Shown here: piece by piece, positions 12,601-23,200 of the stretch
Numbering within the stretch: position 1 is the stretch's first letter
Layout of the letters: the number at the start of each line of letters is the position of its first letter
NCBI RefSeq assembly: GCF_902806685.2
Contig: NC_048539.1
Coordinates: forward strand, 9,126,501 to 9,190,500
Reading direction: 5' to 3'
Origin: Maniola hyperantus
Lineage: Eukaryota; Arthropoda; Insecta; Lepidoptera; Nymphalidae
Length of the DNA: 64,000 nucleotides
Position numbers and translations under genes: made by a program
The notes under the pieces: generated by a model
What the model was told of the DNA's origin: nothing
The model's input: the letters and a program-made list of their open reading frames with translations, nothing else
Database searches by the model: none

Positions 12601-15600
12601 CCTAAAACACTTCCTTGTGGCACGCCGTATCGCACGCATCGGGACGTTGAATGATATACCATTTCAGTGAAATTATTGGGACATATTCTTGTTATTTCTG
12701 TAATTTGTGATCTGTCCGAAAGATAAGACTCAAATAGGTCAAGCACAGTTCCTCGCACTCCGTATAGGTATAATTTTCTTAACAAAATTTTGTGATCCAC
12801 GAAATCAAAGGCTTTGGTCATGTCCATATATAGCGCAGCTACTGGAATTTTCCTGTCTATACACATCATAATTTTGGCGAAAAGATCATATATTGCCAAG
12901 TTAATTGACTTATTTTTTCTAAATCCTTTTTGCTCATTCACCAGTAGTGCATTCTCCTCTAGATAGTTGCTTAATCGTTTGTACAATACCTTTTCAAAGA
13001 TTTTTGCGAAAATTGTTATTAATGCGACCGGACGATAGCACCCTACGTCACATTTATCCTTGCTTTTAAACAATGGTTTTACTATTGATAATTTTAACGC
13101 TTTTGGAAATTTACCATGTTCTATGCATAAATTAACTATGTGACACAAGACACCAGAAATTGATAAAGAATTGTCTTTCACCACTTTCGTGATTATCCCG
13201 TCGTAGCCAGCACTTTGGGTATTTTTGAGTGACTTTATAGTTTCATAGATTTCAACAGGAGTGACGGGAGTCATAAACATAGATGACGATTTATTAATTT
13301 GCATACGATAGTGACTCGTTTTATTTTTTCCCTGAGTATCAAGTGCAAGATTAATAAAGTGATCATTAAAAGTTTGGGCTATGTTTTCTGGGTCCGTGAT
13401 TTCTTGGTTTTTGTATTTTATTTTCTCGATTTGATTTTTAGGAGCACATTCATTATTGTTTTTGATAACCTTCCATGTGGCCAAGCATTTATTTTTTGAA
13501 TTTTTTATGTAATAATTATTTTGCGATCTCTTTGTCATTTCAATCACTTTTTTCAATCTTTTTGAGTAAATTCTGAATTTATTTTTGGAGCCTTTGGTTG
13601 GATTCAAACGAAAGTTCCATAACAGGCTTCTTTTTTTTTTACTGCATAGTTTAATTCCCTTTGAAATCCATTTTGGTCTAGTTCTAAGAGATGTTTTGAT
13701 CTTTATTGTTGGAAAGCACAAATCATAAAAAAACATGTTCACGCATTTATTTATTTTGGAAAGTTAAAGTTATTTAATTTTGGGGGTTTTAACAACTGTG
13801 TATAATATAAATTTTGAACCGGCCGCGACCGCACTTCATCGCACTTAACAACGACTGACAAAACGTCACGTAGTTTGCGACAGATATAATAACGCTCTAC
13901 GAAGCCGAAATTAGCCGACTGTCTCTTTCTTAAGGTCGATGTTCACCACTTTTGGCCGCGTACTGTAACTTCATTTTTAAACTATGATGTTACGAATATA
14001 GCAATTTTCCCTATAATATTGTTTTATTTTAAAAGAGCATTTAATTTTCAGGTCAAAATAGACAATATCATTCAGCAACAACAAGACACTGTAAGTTCCA
14101 CTCAGGTTGAAACGGAAAATAAAAATAAAATAGAAGGGGCAACAAGATACAACAGAAAGACACCAGTTCCCACAAGATCTTCCTCTACAGAAAGTATAAT
14201 ATCCAATTTGAGTCAGAAGAGAAATGGAAAGACCATTTTAGGAAAAAAATCTATAAAAGCTTGGGAAAGCAAATATACAAAACATTTTGTATGTCGATTT
14301 TGTTCAAAAACTTTTAAAGACAAAAAAGGCATTAACAATCATGTTAAAAAAAAGTGCAAATGGTATACGAAATATTCAAAAATAAATAAAGCATTTTGTT
14401 TAGTAGCACTAAATAAAATAGGATCAAAGCCAAACCTCACTGGTTCAATAGAAAATGTTGTTTGTGACGAAAACAAAATTATTCAGTCCATACAAGCAAA
14501 TTATTATATTCTTTACTCTAATAACTCAAATGATCTACGTGACGTGTCTGATTCATCTGATGAAGATTTCGTCTTTGATAGAAAAAAACGTAAAAGACAA
14601 CGTCTGATTTCTAGAAGCTCAAACGAAACTGTTGTGATTGATCAAAATTTTGAGAAGTCTGATCATGAAAAATCAGCCAAAATTAGAAGACCTGGAAAAG
14701 GTGAAAACACACAAATTGTTTCCGATATTGAATGTGTGGATATAGAAGACTCTGACAGCAACTCTACAAAAAGTAGTGTAAAAACGAACAAATCGGTAAC
14801 ACCATATCGTGAACAAGCAAAGACAGCCAACGATAAAATGATTCACAATATTATATCAATGTGTTCTAACAAGTATTTGAATAGGTTAAACGTATCTGAA
14901 GGTAGAAACATTAATAAAGCCAGAGAAGAATCGTCTCTTAAACATAAAATATTAAGCATAGGAAGGAAAGTTATTCACGATAAAGGAGTTAACACCACAG
15001 GACTTTTGAGATACATGGAACATAAAAATCTTGAAGTAGTTTGGGTTCCAAAAGTAGACACCAAAGTTACAATAAAAACCAGATCGAAAGAAATTGGGGC
15101 TATTGATAAAAGTAAATACAGTTGGGATAAGATTACATCTGTTTATAAACATGTAACTGAAGATTTTGCTCAAGTTTTTGAAAAAGAATTAGCACTAGAT
15201 GCTTGCATTAACGAAAATGTGGAAGACAACCAATTAACTCGACTAAACCAACAGTGTCAAGAAAATTCGAATGAAAAAAAAAAAGAAGCAAGTGCTTTAA
15301 TACATTTTAGCAATTTAAAGGAACTTGACATTCAACCTATTGGGGATAGTTCAAATAAAGACGATGTTTTAGACAAAATGCCGACTTACGTCGATACATC
15401 GGAGGAGAAAGTAAACGATAATAATACTTATTTACGTGCTGTGCTGGATGCGGATAGAAATTGGACAAAGTTACTAAATGCTAATCCAGTGGCAAACCCT
15501 AAGCAGCTACCGAAAAAAAATACATTTAACGAGCCAGCATCAATTACCAAAATATGCTCAAGTGACTCTGAAGTAATTGAACATTCAGAACAACATATAG

Positions 15601-16481
15601 AAAAAAGTGATGAAATACTTCATATGCCTATTATAACATCCACTGTGTCACTTGCGCCGCCAGTTGATATGCCAAATGTTGCTGCTTATAAAAATCAAAA
15701 TGCTAGTGAAAACAATAGCGTTAATAATAGTGGACCACAATCTACGCTACCCAAAATTAAAGTTAAACCTGTATCTGAGCTAATGTCTAATGAGGCTCTG
15801 AGCCAACAAAATACGTCCGCTTTTGTTTCAACTACAGGATGGACATTAAATAATGAAAGCCAGGGCCGTAATGTTGTGTTGCAAGCAAATGACAGGAACA
15901 TGGTTTATTTAACAAAGCCACAATTCACGAATGTTATTCCTGTACAACAAAATCTGGTTTATTATCCACAAATGCAGGATATCCAAACAGTTGAATTTAA
16001 TTCTACTGGAAATCAGCCAGGATTAACACCAGTGCCAAAAAATCGTGAATACGTTAAATTGCACACTGTTGAATTACCGAATACGAGAACGGAGTCGCCG
16101 TTCCGATACTTTCAAAAGTTACTACAGATGCACAACTTGATTTTGTTAGATAGTGTACATACAATATCGAATACTATGCAGTGTCTTACAAAATTTAAAG
16201 TGGTTTTTGAACAAGAAAGCACCTCACCAGTAAAACTGTGTTTGCTTTTATATAGTCAAAATAATATTTTCTGTATAAAAGCAAAAGACCACAACATGAA
16301 AGAATTAGATATAGCCAAGTTTTCAGCTAATTGGCAATGGGAAATACTAAAAGTCTTTAAAGGTGACGATGTTGTACCTAAACTGATCGCAAATGCCTCT
16401 AAATTTGGTGGTCCAATGTGCAGTTATACAAGTTACTTTACAAATTTGCTAAAGTCAATTATTTTTTCGAAAGAATTATAG
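6606..16481 (+). CDS. ZAD-domain zinc-finger protein, copy 2 (full length)
   Basis: Three exons: 6606-6728, 8510-8638 and 14052-16481, all phase 0, joining to 893 residues. The structure matches copy 1 exactly. The ZAD domain is split between KCRLC in exon 1 and VCKKC in exon 2. Exon 3 starts VKIDNIIQQ and carries one C2HC finger (CRFC, 12 residues, H, 4 residues, C). It continues through a low-complexity Lys/Asn/Ser middle to a more regular C-terminal block of ~130 residues (PFRYFQKLLQ ... NLLKSI) that copy 1 lacks. That block could be a folded interaction domain; I do not recognise it. ATG 6606 is the first ATG after the acceptor, with a stop just upstream in frame. Intron 1 (1.8 kb) holds retrotransposon endonuclease/RT fragments. 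Intron 2 (5.4 kb) holds several MITEs and two RT fragments. Given the ZAD and finger, nuclear DNA binding is likely. Confidence 0.87.
7000..7126 (+). mobile_element. Truncated copy of the GGGGCCGATTCTC MITE
   Basis: Begins ATT/GGGGCCGATTCTCTTGT and follows the family seen at 19711-19872 (AATCTCTAAAC, AACAGGTC, CGCAAGCAACATTAT, GACAGGGATAGCAATAGATTTA). The right terminal repeat is missing. The element abuts the retrotransposon fragment that follows, in intron 1 of ZAD copy 2. Confidence 0.7.
7036..7860 (-). pseudogene. Non-LTR retrotransposon endonuclease fragment
   Basis: An open frame on the minus strand contains LPGDFNAKHQSWNSR, the apurinic-type endonuclease catalytic motif of jockey/I-like elements. 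It continues TRGRQLERL, then ILDIALMKNIA and LCSDHRPVLMRL, the terminal SDH box. The reverse transcriptase that should follow is absent on this strand. The frame has drifted at its end (low-complexity Leu/Ser tail). It is a dead fragment in intron 1 of ZAD copy 2. Confidence 0.8.
7975..8150 (+). pseudogene. Reverse transcriptase fragment in opposite orientation
   Basis: On the plus strand, out of any host frame, the translation reads PLLYALYTNDVPRFPHVHCIAQFADDTTIQL when pieced together. The FADD catalytic box of a non-LTR reverse transcriptase is at about 8069-8080. It faces away from the endonuclease fragment on the other strand, so two insertions or an inversion have occurred. Confidence 0.72.
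8269..8440. mobile_element. MITE family B with ~40-bp terminal inverted repeats, intact copy
   Basis: Left arm: ACAGTACCCGGCAGGAAATA, then TTGTACAACGACTTTTAGAA. The right arm is its imperfect complement: TTTCTAAAGGTTGATGTACA, then ATATTTCTTGCTGGCTACTG. The inner part has an (AG)n run and GAGACCGACAAAACGTCAC, with GACAACGCTCTACGAAGCCG. Related copies are at 13820-13967 and 61169-61317. All three sit in introns or near host exons. Confidence 0.8.
8690..9120 (+). repeat. Composite repeat remnant
   Basis: The start (GGCGAAGGAAAACATCGAGA, then AGAAACCTGCACACCTGAGA) matches the body of the tRNA-derived SINE, but the tRNA head is missing. The following ~320 bp is repeat-like, has short open frames without recognisable domains, and carries a three-fold CACATGCCA repeat near 8940. 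It lies in intron 2 of ZAD copy 2. Confidence 0.55.
9170..9475. mobile_element. MITE family C (CGATTACGCACT / TCCGTGAAAATACG)
   Basis: Contains TAAGAGCGATTACGCACTCA and CCGATCCGAGTCCGTGAAAA, with the first block tandemly repeated. The far end has ATGCGTAATCGCCGTAAG and CTCGGACCGATCTCGGAT in inverted sense. A second member, in the opposite orientation, is at 29195-29478 in the CUB/LDLa gene. The inverted TAAGAGCGATNACG end defines the terminus. Confidence 0.65.
9617..9707. mobile_element. 91-bp hairpin element with 17-bp perfect inverted repeats
   Basis: TGGTGGCTTTGGGAGAT at 9617-9633 is the exact reverse complement of ATCTCCCAAAGCCACCA at 9691-9707. No coding capacity. It is either a very short MITE or the two ends of an internally deleted element. 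Confidence 0.7.
9775..10858 (-). pseudogene. Non-LTR retrotransposon RT fragment, broken
   Basis: From 10858 down, the frame reads KTGDLGSPANYRPISLGTV and GFRPGLSTDSAM (RT motifs). It shifts frame near 10520 (TSRAFDLVNYDILWEKLY ... LLRYWYGN), has a CGVRQGG box, then skips the YADD region. It resumes at 10257-10009 with the thumb/C-terminal part (LFNAYCQCFYTCQLW). The AT-rich 3' tail runs to about 9775. The 5' endonuclease half is missing. Decayed insertion in intron 2 of ZAD copy 2. Confidence 0.8.
10895..11345 (+). repeat. GTTCCGTACC-type dispersed repeat
   Basis: Bounded on both sides by CTGACTCGCACTTGGCCGGTTTT. Contains AGGGTTCCGTACCTCAAAAG, AACCCTTATAGGATCACTTT, a TCTGTCTGTC run, GTTGACCTAGAATCATGAAA and a terminal TACGGAACCCTC. 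Further copies are at 17501-17963, 31240-31652, 31786-31955 and 56875-57180. The family is abundant in lepidopteran DNA; I cannot assign it to a transposon class from sequence alone. Confidence 0.75.
11385..13745 (-). mobile_element. 5'-truncated CR1/jockey-like LINE, RT half, one in-frame stop
   Basis: Reading on the minus strand, 13742 to 11721 is one open frame of ~674 codons with a single TAA at 12477-12479. Motifs in order: KGFRKNKSINLAI, MDMTKAFDFVDHKILL, YGVPQGSVLGPLLF, LYADDCTII, then (after the stop) INTSIDRVIDWL, GIIIDNQINW and a C-terminal LKTFLISKAYYSIKEYL. The frame opens in the linker after the endonuclease, so the 5' half is absent. The 3' end at ~11385-11412 is a short TTTGTA microsatellite, typical of CR1-like elements. 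It sits antisense in intron 2 of ZAD copy 2 and is the best-preserved retroelement here. Confidence 0.88.
13820..13967. mobile_element. MITE family B, copy 2 (left end degenerate)
   Basis: Carries GACAAAACGTCACGTAG, ACGCTCTACGAAGCCG, TTAAGGTCGATGTTCAC and the right terminus GGCCGCGTACTGTA. The left repeat is eroded. It lies ~80 bp upstream of the third coding exon of ZAD copy 2. Confidence 0.65.
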
Positions 16482-17117
16482 TAGTTAAAGGACCAAAATT
16501 GTCTCTGAAATACCTACTTACATTTATGTTCTATTAATTTTATAAAATTTTATTTCATTTCGGGTATTTCACAGATATAATAGTAATTAATTATTACTAC
16601 CAGTAGGTATAGTAGTAGTATTGGGATTATACTTTCGATTAAATCCGATATTAAACGTATAAGTTTAATAGTTAATATTTACTACAAAAAGCGTGTATAC
16701 AGGAAAAATAGAAATCGACAATGTCTTTATAAACGCCATGAACCTCTATAACGATTTAAACGCCTGGTCCTGGTATAAATATAAAGTACCTGTACCTACA
16801 GAACTACAACTTTTATAGGCTACGCCGATATATACAATATCTGTCACCGGTTTTACTCACTTATTTAGTCGACGTTAGCCCGACTAGTTTCGAACCCATC
16901 CGGGATCCTTTTTCAAGGGAGTCAGTTCGCGCACGCGTCGCGGTTGTGACTGCGAGCTGCACGTGCCGCTGCTCGTAGAGCCCGTTGTGAGGGTGGCTGA
17001 GGTGGGGGAAAGGGCTAAAATACGCCGATATACTTGCGCAGAAAACATTTTTGAATGCCACGAAAATACCTCAGCCAATCATAGCGCGTGTCCGCCTGTT
17101 ATTTTTGTTGCTTATGT
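16482..17117. other. Non-coding spacer downstream of ZAD copy 2
   Basis: AT-rich 3' flank; no clear AATAAA close to the stop. Around 16860-17060 is GC-rich repeat sequence (GTTTCGAACCCATCCGGGAT, AGGGAGTCAGTTCGCGC) resembling an old retroelement fragment. No host gene is supported. Confidence 0.4.
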
Positions 17118-18434
17118 CCCGGCTACATTAACGGCCGACAACGCGTTGTTCAACGGCATTTTTTTAGGCCGTAGGTGTAGCTATGATCAACGTGATGTTT
17201 TGATCTACGGCATTCAGAATGCCGTTGGGCGTTTGTCGATAACTCGGGTGGCGGTATATTTTGGCACATCACAGAGATTCAACGGCAGGATTATCGCATT
17301 GTAGCGGTCACACCAACGTTACGTACGCCGCGAGTTCGACAGGAATGCACGTGTTGGTACGGGAGCGGACAGAGTGGAGTAGTGATGATATCATCTTATT
17401 TCTAGATTTTCCTGTGCATTATAGTCCACCATCTTCTCTTTCTTTATATTCTTTTTCTTCCTTCGGTAATAATAAAATATATTCATATAGTAAAAAAACC
17501 GGCCAAGTGCGAGTCTGACTCTCGCACGAAAGGTTCCGTACCATTATCTATAAAAACCCGGCCAAGTGCGAGTCAGGCTTGCACACTGAGGGTTCCGTAC
17601 TACAGTCGTATTTTTCGACATTTTGCACGATAATTCAAAAACTATGATGCATAAAAATCTGTTTTAGAATGCACAGGTAAAGCCCTTTCATATGATACCC
17701 CACTTGATATAGTTATCTTACTTCAAATAATAAAAACCTTATTATTAGTTCATGACCACAATTCTTTTTTTGTGTGATCTAACCCTAAATTCACGGTTTT
17801 CAGATTTTCCCCCTAAAGCCAGCTATAAGACCCACCTACCTGCCAAATTTCATGATTCTAGGTCAACGGGAAGTACCCTGTAGGTTTCTTGACAGACAGA
17901 CACAACAAAGTGATCCTATAAGGGTTCCGTTTTTCCTTTTGAGGTACGGAACCCTAAAAAAACGGCAAAAAATCACATTTGTTGTATGGGGGCCCCCTTA
18001 AATATTTATTTTATTCTGTTTTTTAGTATTCGGTGTTATAGCGGCAATAGAAATACATCATCTGTGAAAATTTCAACTGTCTCTCTAACTACACGGTTCA
18101 TGAGATACAGCCTGGTGACAGGCGGACGGACACCGGAGTCTTAGTAATAGGGTCTTTTGGGTCCATAACCCTAAAAATTGACACTCATTAAATACAGTGT
18201 AGCAGCGTTAACAGCGGGTATGTAACATGTACTCTTTATATCCATTAAAATATGGCGTTAACTTCCAACTTGAAGTGGTGAGGTCACTTTAAAACCAATT
18301 TAAACGGCATTGTAAATAGCATTAGACGTTAACCGTTAGTGTGGCCACTCAGTTCCACGCGTTGTTTACCGGCGGAAATTATCACGTTATTAAAGGCGTT
18401 GTTGGGCATTGACGTTAACCATAATGTAGCCGAA
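17118..18434. mobile_element. MITE-like element interrupted by GTTCCG repeats
   Basis: The left end CGGCTACATTAACGGCCGAC and the right end (inverse of CGGCTACATTATGGTTAACG) form imperfect terminal inverted repeats, each followed by GTT/AACGCC-rich sequence (CAACGGCATT on the left, AAAGGCGTTGTTGGGCATTG on the right). The middle, 17495-18180, is occupied by unrelated GTTCCG-type repeats, consistent with later insertion. Confidence 0.55.
17501..17963 (-). repeat. GTTCCGTACC-type dispersed repeat (two nested or adjacent copies)
   Basis: Complement of the family described at 10895-11345: AACCGGCCAAGTGCGAGTC appears twice at the left end (17500 and 17560), followed by GGGTTCCGTACTACAGTCGT and ending GAGGTACGGAACCCTAAAAA. 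A diverged relative follows at 17965-18176 (TATAGCGGCAATAGAAATA ... CATGAGATACAGCCTGGTGA ... CCATAACCCTAAAA). Confidence 0.75.
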
Positions 18435-18699
18435 CCGTATTTCTTCTACACGAGTCTCTTGTTCTTGTGTTTAAAATATTAACGTCAAGCAATAAGGTTT
18501 ATATTTCATTGGTGTACCTACATTCGATCTTAGCCGGCTTTTCTGCGCAAACGAATTTTGCCGATGCGACTTATAAAAGTGGTAGTACAGTATGTGTTTA
18601 CGTAACAAAATTTAACGTCAAAATTATAACAAAAGCTATGAGGAGCTATTTTTTTGTTTATCTTTACTCTAAGCTATTGTTGGAACTGTTACATTTTGT

Positions 18700-19090
18700 A
18701 TAATAAATAAATAATAAAAAAGCTTTATTTTTATCCCTTACCTACTAACTAATTTTACATTTTTATCTATAGTTTACTTAACTAGATATTCTTATTTTTA
18801 TTCTTCCCAACTTACTTAATATTTACACTAAACAATTTAAATAATCTAATCTCTACAATAAAAAAGTTTCTTTTTTACTCAAGTTCTATGTAAGGGCCGC
18901 CAGTGGCGGTAAAAGCCTCCTCCATTTTACTCCATGTACACCTATCTCTGGCCAGCGTACTCCAAATCTTCCCCGCAACTTTCGCAAGGTCGTCTTCCCA
19001 TCTTTTTAATGGTCTTCCGGGTCTTCGTATCCAATTCAAAGGATACCAATTTGTTACAGTTTTGGTCCATCTCAAACATTTTGTATGCAT
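18700..19090 (-). pseudogene. 3' end of a non-LTR retrotransposon ORF2
   Basis: The minus-strand frame 19090-18875 reads RRPGRPLKRWEDDLAKVAG, then WSTLARDRCTWSKMEEAF, the conserved C-terminal end of many LINE ORF2 proteins, and then an AT-rich tail to about 18700. The rest of the element is missing. Confidence 0.75.
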
Positions 19091-19710
19091 TACATTTATG
19101 TGAACTTTTAGGGTAATACATATTAAGTACTCAAAATGTAAAATAGTTAATGTAAATATTTTTCTTAAAGATCTGCTGCCATATTATAGGTGCCGACTGA
19201 CTGAGACTACTCATGGGGTCGGTGCGGGTTGAGGGACGGTGACACGATTGCGAGCCTTGATTTTTAATATTTGACTTAGGTAGGGGTAGGTTAGATCTAT
19301 CTGGTTGCGTTACGTTGATGGTTTCCATGTGCGATACGTGAGAGTTACGATGATTGTAATTGGGAACTAATTGTAAAGAACATTGATTAAAGTACCTCTG
19401 TTTAATTAGGTACTCTATTCTGATGTTAGTAAAGGATCAATAATAATCGGTTAGGTATTCTTCTCCTTGTCTAATAACCTATAAACCTATAACCTATAGA
19501 CCTATAAATCTGTCACCTTGCCGCAAACTTGGCCTACCTTACGAGCCGTCTCAGTGAAACGGTAGGTATAACGCGTGAAAACCTCCTCACGGGCCATTTT
19601 AACTTTTTGTGTCAAATTTCATTTCAAAAGTACGATTTTAGTCCTTTCAATTCACTTTTGTTTTATGGCGCGCGGCTACACCAAACGGGTGCAATTTACT
19701 TTGCCATTGG

Positions 19711-19872
19711 GGCCGATTCTCTTAACACACACACATACACAATCTCTAAACTAAACTATATTAACAGGTCTAAATCTAGTGCTATACTTTTTCGCAAGCA
19801 ACATTATGACAGGGATAGCAATAGATTTAGACGTGTCATTTTAGTTTAGATTGAACAAGAGAATCGGCCCCA
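19711..19872. mobile_element. MITE with GGGGCCGATTCTCTT termini and ATT flanks
   Basis: GGGGCCGATTCTCTT at the left and AAGAGAATCGGCCCC at the right are perfect inverted repeats. Both sides are flanked by ATT, which may be the 3-bp target duplication. A truncated sibling at 7000 is also preceded by ATT. The size (~162 bp) and 3-bp flank suggest a PIF/Harbinger-type non-autonomous element; that is inference. Confidence 0.8.
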
Positions 19873-20159
19873 TTGTCGTGTGGTATTGAAGAGACTATAT
19901 AAATGGTTGGTGATAGCTGGGAAGTTTGACTATCTTTTATTTTAGCTAATTTATAAGTGGTAGGCTTTTTAAGAGTATAATGTATTATCTTATAGTCCTT
20001 ATTTCAAAGGTGAATCGTACTTTTGACATGACAACTGACCCATAGAGTTAAAATAGCGTGTAAGGAGTAATTTTTTACGGACTATATACCTATTTTATTG
20101 GTATGTTAACGTGTATTGTAAATTATTACAAGTTATAGTCATAGTTCTTTTCTATTTAC

Positions 20160-20165
20160 TTTATT
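20160..20165 (-). terminator. Poly(A) signal of BCS1
   Basis: AATAAA on the minus strand, ~109 nt past the BCS1 stop codon, in the expected position for 3'-end processing. It is the first canonical hexamer downstream. Confidence 0.5.
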
Positions 20166-20273
20166 ATAAAATAAGCCTTACAAGTTAAATGACTGGTTAA
20201 ACAAAATAAAGACATTTAACTTATTGAAGTAACTTTATCATTATTTCCTAAGACTAGCTTTAACATCACATTA

Positions 20274-23200
20274 CTATCCTAGCGTCCATATCGCGTCCAC
20301 ATTATTTAATACTTCAACTGGCGTCGAGTGTTTATGGAACATGAAGTATCCTTGTACTTGTGCTGGACTAACATCCCTCTGTTTCTCCATAACCCTGAAA
20401 TTTAAAATTCTCATGAAGTAATGGACAAAAATATATTAATCCATACTAATAATATGAATGTAAAAGTGTGTCTGTCTGTCTATTACCTTTTCACGGCTCA
20501 TCAGCTAAACAGGCCCCCCGATTGCGTAAGAAAAACTTATTCATCGTAATCGACAGCAAATTCTGCCCATTGATTGGTTGATTCATTATACCTTTGATTG
20601 GTTAATACGTTTTTCTTACACAATTGGGGGGCAGATTTTGATCAAGTTTGGCACTCAGATAGCTTGCATCCCGGAGACGGATCTAAGCTAATTTTATACT
20701 CTTCGCTTGATTCTAATTCTTCAAGCTGTGTTCGGGTTTTTTTTGTCAATTTTTTTGATCCATTACAAGTTAACCCTTGATTGCATACATACCAGTGGCC
20801 CTACCGCGGTTGTTTGACAGCTACAATGTCACGATCGCAATCATCTCTGATTGGTTAATGCTCGCTCACTATTGGCCACAATGCATTGTTGCAACAAGAA
20901 TCGCTCAAATTCAGCCAATCAGAACAATTGAGATTGTAATAATGATTGATGCAGGTTTTAGACAATCGCCCTACTGGTGGTAAGTGATGATGCAGTCTAA
21001 GATCTAAAGAGAAATAAAATCTGGCCTTATTCCCTGCCACCTGCCTGTCCACTGGTGCGGAGCTAGGTAGCGGAGCGGAGCGAGAAAGTGATGCGGAGCG
21101 GAGTGGCAGACTGTATCTGTCCATAGACGCGGAGCGGAGCGAGAAAGTAAAGTGGAACGGAGTTGCGGACTGTGTTTGTCGATACGTGGAGCTAGGTTGC
21201 GAGCACGCGACCGACGAGTCATTAGAGCTACTGGCGGCGGGCCACCGTTCACCGCGCTGTGTCACTATCATGTTTCTCATCCGCTCTGCATTAAAATGTA
21301 TGGTTTTTTCAAATCCTTGTCCACTGAAGTGAAGCGGGAGTTTTATGTAATTCTATTGGTTAATATTTTCACAGCTCGCTCCGCTTCTCTCTTCTTTGCA
21401 ACAGTGGACAGGCAACCTTATAAAAGGAACCTCTATGCAAAATATCAGCTTTCTAGGTCCAAAGATTTGGTATGTTGGGTTGCCGGCTGATTGTCGATGA
21501 GTCAGGGGTTTTTATTGCTTGAGATGATGATAATAAGACAAATACTAACCTTTGTGCAAATACTTTAGCATGCCCTGGGTCTTTGTAAAACCTTAGAAAC
21601 ATTAGTTCCACTTGTTGTTGTTCACAGTAGCCTACATACTCCTTCATATCCACGCGTCCTGGTCTAATCAGCGCTGGATCTAACCTGAAAGTTCAAAATG
21701 ACAATTCATTTATTGTAAAATACGCGTGATAGGGTTTCTTCATAGTTATTTCAAGACTTAAGAGGTCAGCCGCCGAATCCAACTCGGCTGGGCAGCGTTC
21801 AGGAAGCTTCGAAATATCTTCTTGTCCAAACTTCCTCAGTGCTTGAAGACCAAAGTCTTCGAACAGTGTGGTGTTGCCAGTGATGACATATGGATCCGAG
21901 ACATGATCGCTAACTATGGGCCTCATAAGAAGGCTCAGAATCACTCAGCGGGCGATGGAGAGTTTCTCTACGTGATTAAATCAGAAATGAGGAGAACTGG
22001 AGTAACCGAAGTTCGGCGGATGCGATGCCATCTCAGATGCAGCTCAGTAGTTTGCTGAAGGTGACTTGGTTATGTCCTTAATTTCTATGTTTTTTCTTTC
22101 GAGCCTTATACAAAGGGGGCAAGTAAGTAGATCATATCTCTATCTCTATAAGTATATAAAAATGAATCGCTGAATGTGTTGCTGATCGCAAATCTCGAGA
22201 ACAGCTGAACCGATTTTGCTAATTCTTTTTTCATAATATTCCTTGCAGTTCTTACGGAGAGAAAAAATTAAAAAAATCGACTGTTAGGCGGTACGAAGTT
22301 CGCCGGGGCAGCTAGTTATATTATGATTTATGCCGTACCTACTAGGCCTGGGAAAAAAGGACAAATGGGAAAGACAAAGACAAGATTGTAATGACAGTCA
22401 TTTTTGCAGCACTGATGATCCACGAGTTTTTCTCCTCCTTAAGGAAAATTGAAAAAAATTGCCAAGTGCAAGTCGGACTAGCACACGCCGGTTCCGTAAC
22501 ATACAAGAAATAACACTTTCTATTTTTTTTTCAATTTTTACGGCGGCCATTTTGAATTTTTATTATTTGTTATAGCGGCAATAGAAATATAAATTGTGTG
22601 AAAATTTCAACTCTCTACCTATTATGGATCACGAGATACAGCCGGATAGATGGACAGCAGTCTTAGTAATATGGACCTGTTGGCACCCTTCCGGTACGAA
22701 ACCCTAAAAAGGCCTATGTAGGAAACGTGCCGCGCCTTACCTTTCTAAATAGTTAGTAGTCATGAAGACTATTCTCGCTTCAGTGGACGCGACGCCGTCT
22801 AAGCAGTTGAGTAGGCCGCTGAAGGTGACTCGGTTGAGGCCTTCGTATGCAGCTTTCTGTTTGGACGTGTCTTCCCTTGACGCGAATGCAGCGTCGATAT
22901 CTTCGAGGAGTATTATCGATTGTTGTGGTGCTACACTATATAGAGACATAGAATTAAAATAATTAAAGAACAATACCTATAACATCATAGCAATAGGCAA
23001 GGGAGAGGTTTTCAGTTTCAGGCCAATTTTTCAGTGAAAATATCAAAAATATACTTTTATAAAGTCTGTGCTATAAGGGTGGTTACAAACTAGGGTTGTT
23101 GCAGATGCCAATATTTTGACATCCATAGATGTGGATTATTAGTAGTTCACATCTGTGGATGTGGATGCGAATGTCCGTAACTCCCCTGTTGGGTCCCATT

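Noticed and set aside
16861..17518. GC-rich overlapping frames at 16.9-17.5 kb
   Set aside because: They correspond to repeat sequence and MITE arms; no domain, no splice support, and both strands are equally open.
21693..21944. Minus-strand frame next to BCS1 exon 6 as an extra exon
   Set aside because: It falls in intron sequence overlapping an RTE fragment, does not align with BCS1, and is not needed for a complete 421-residue protein.
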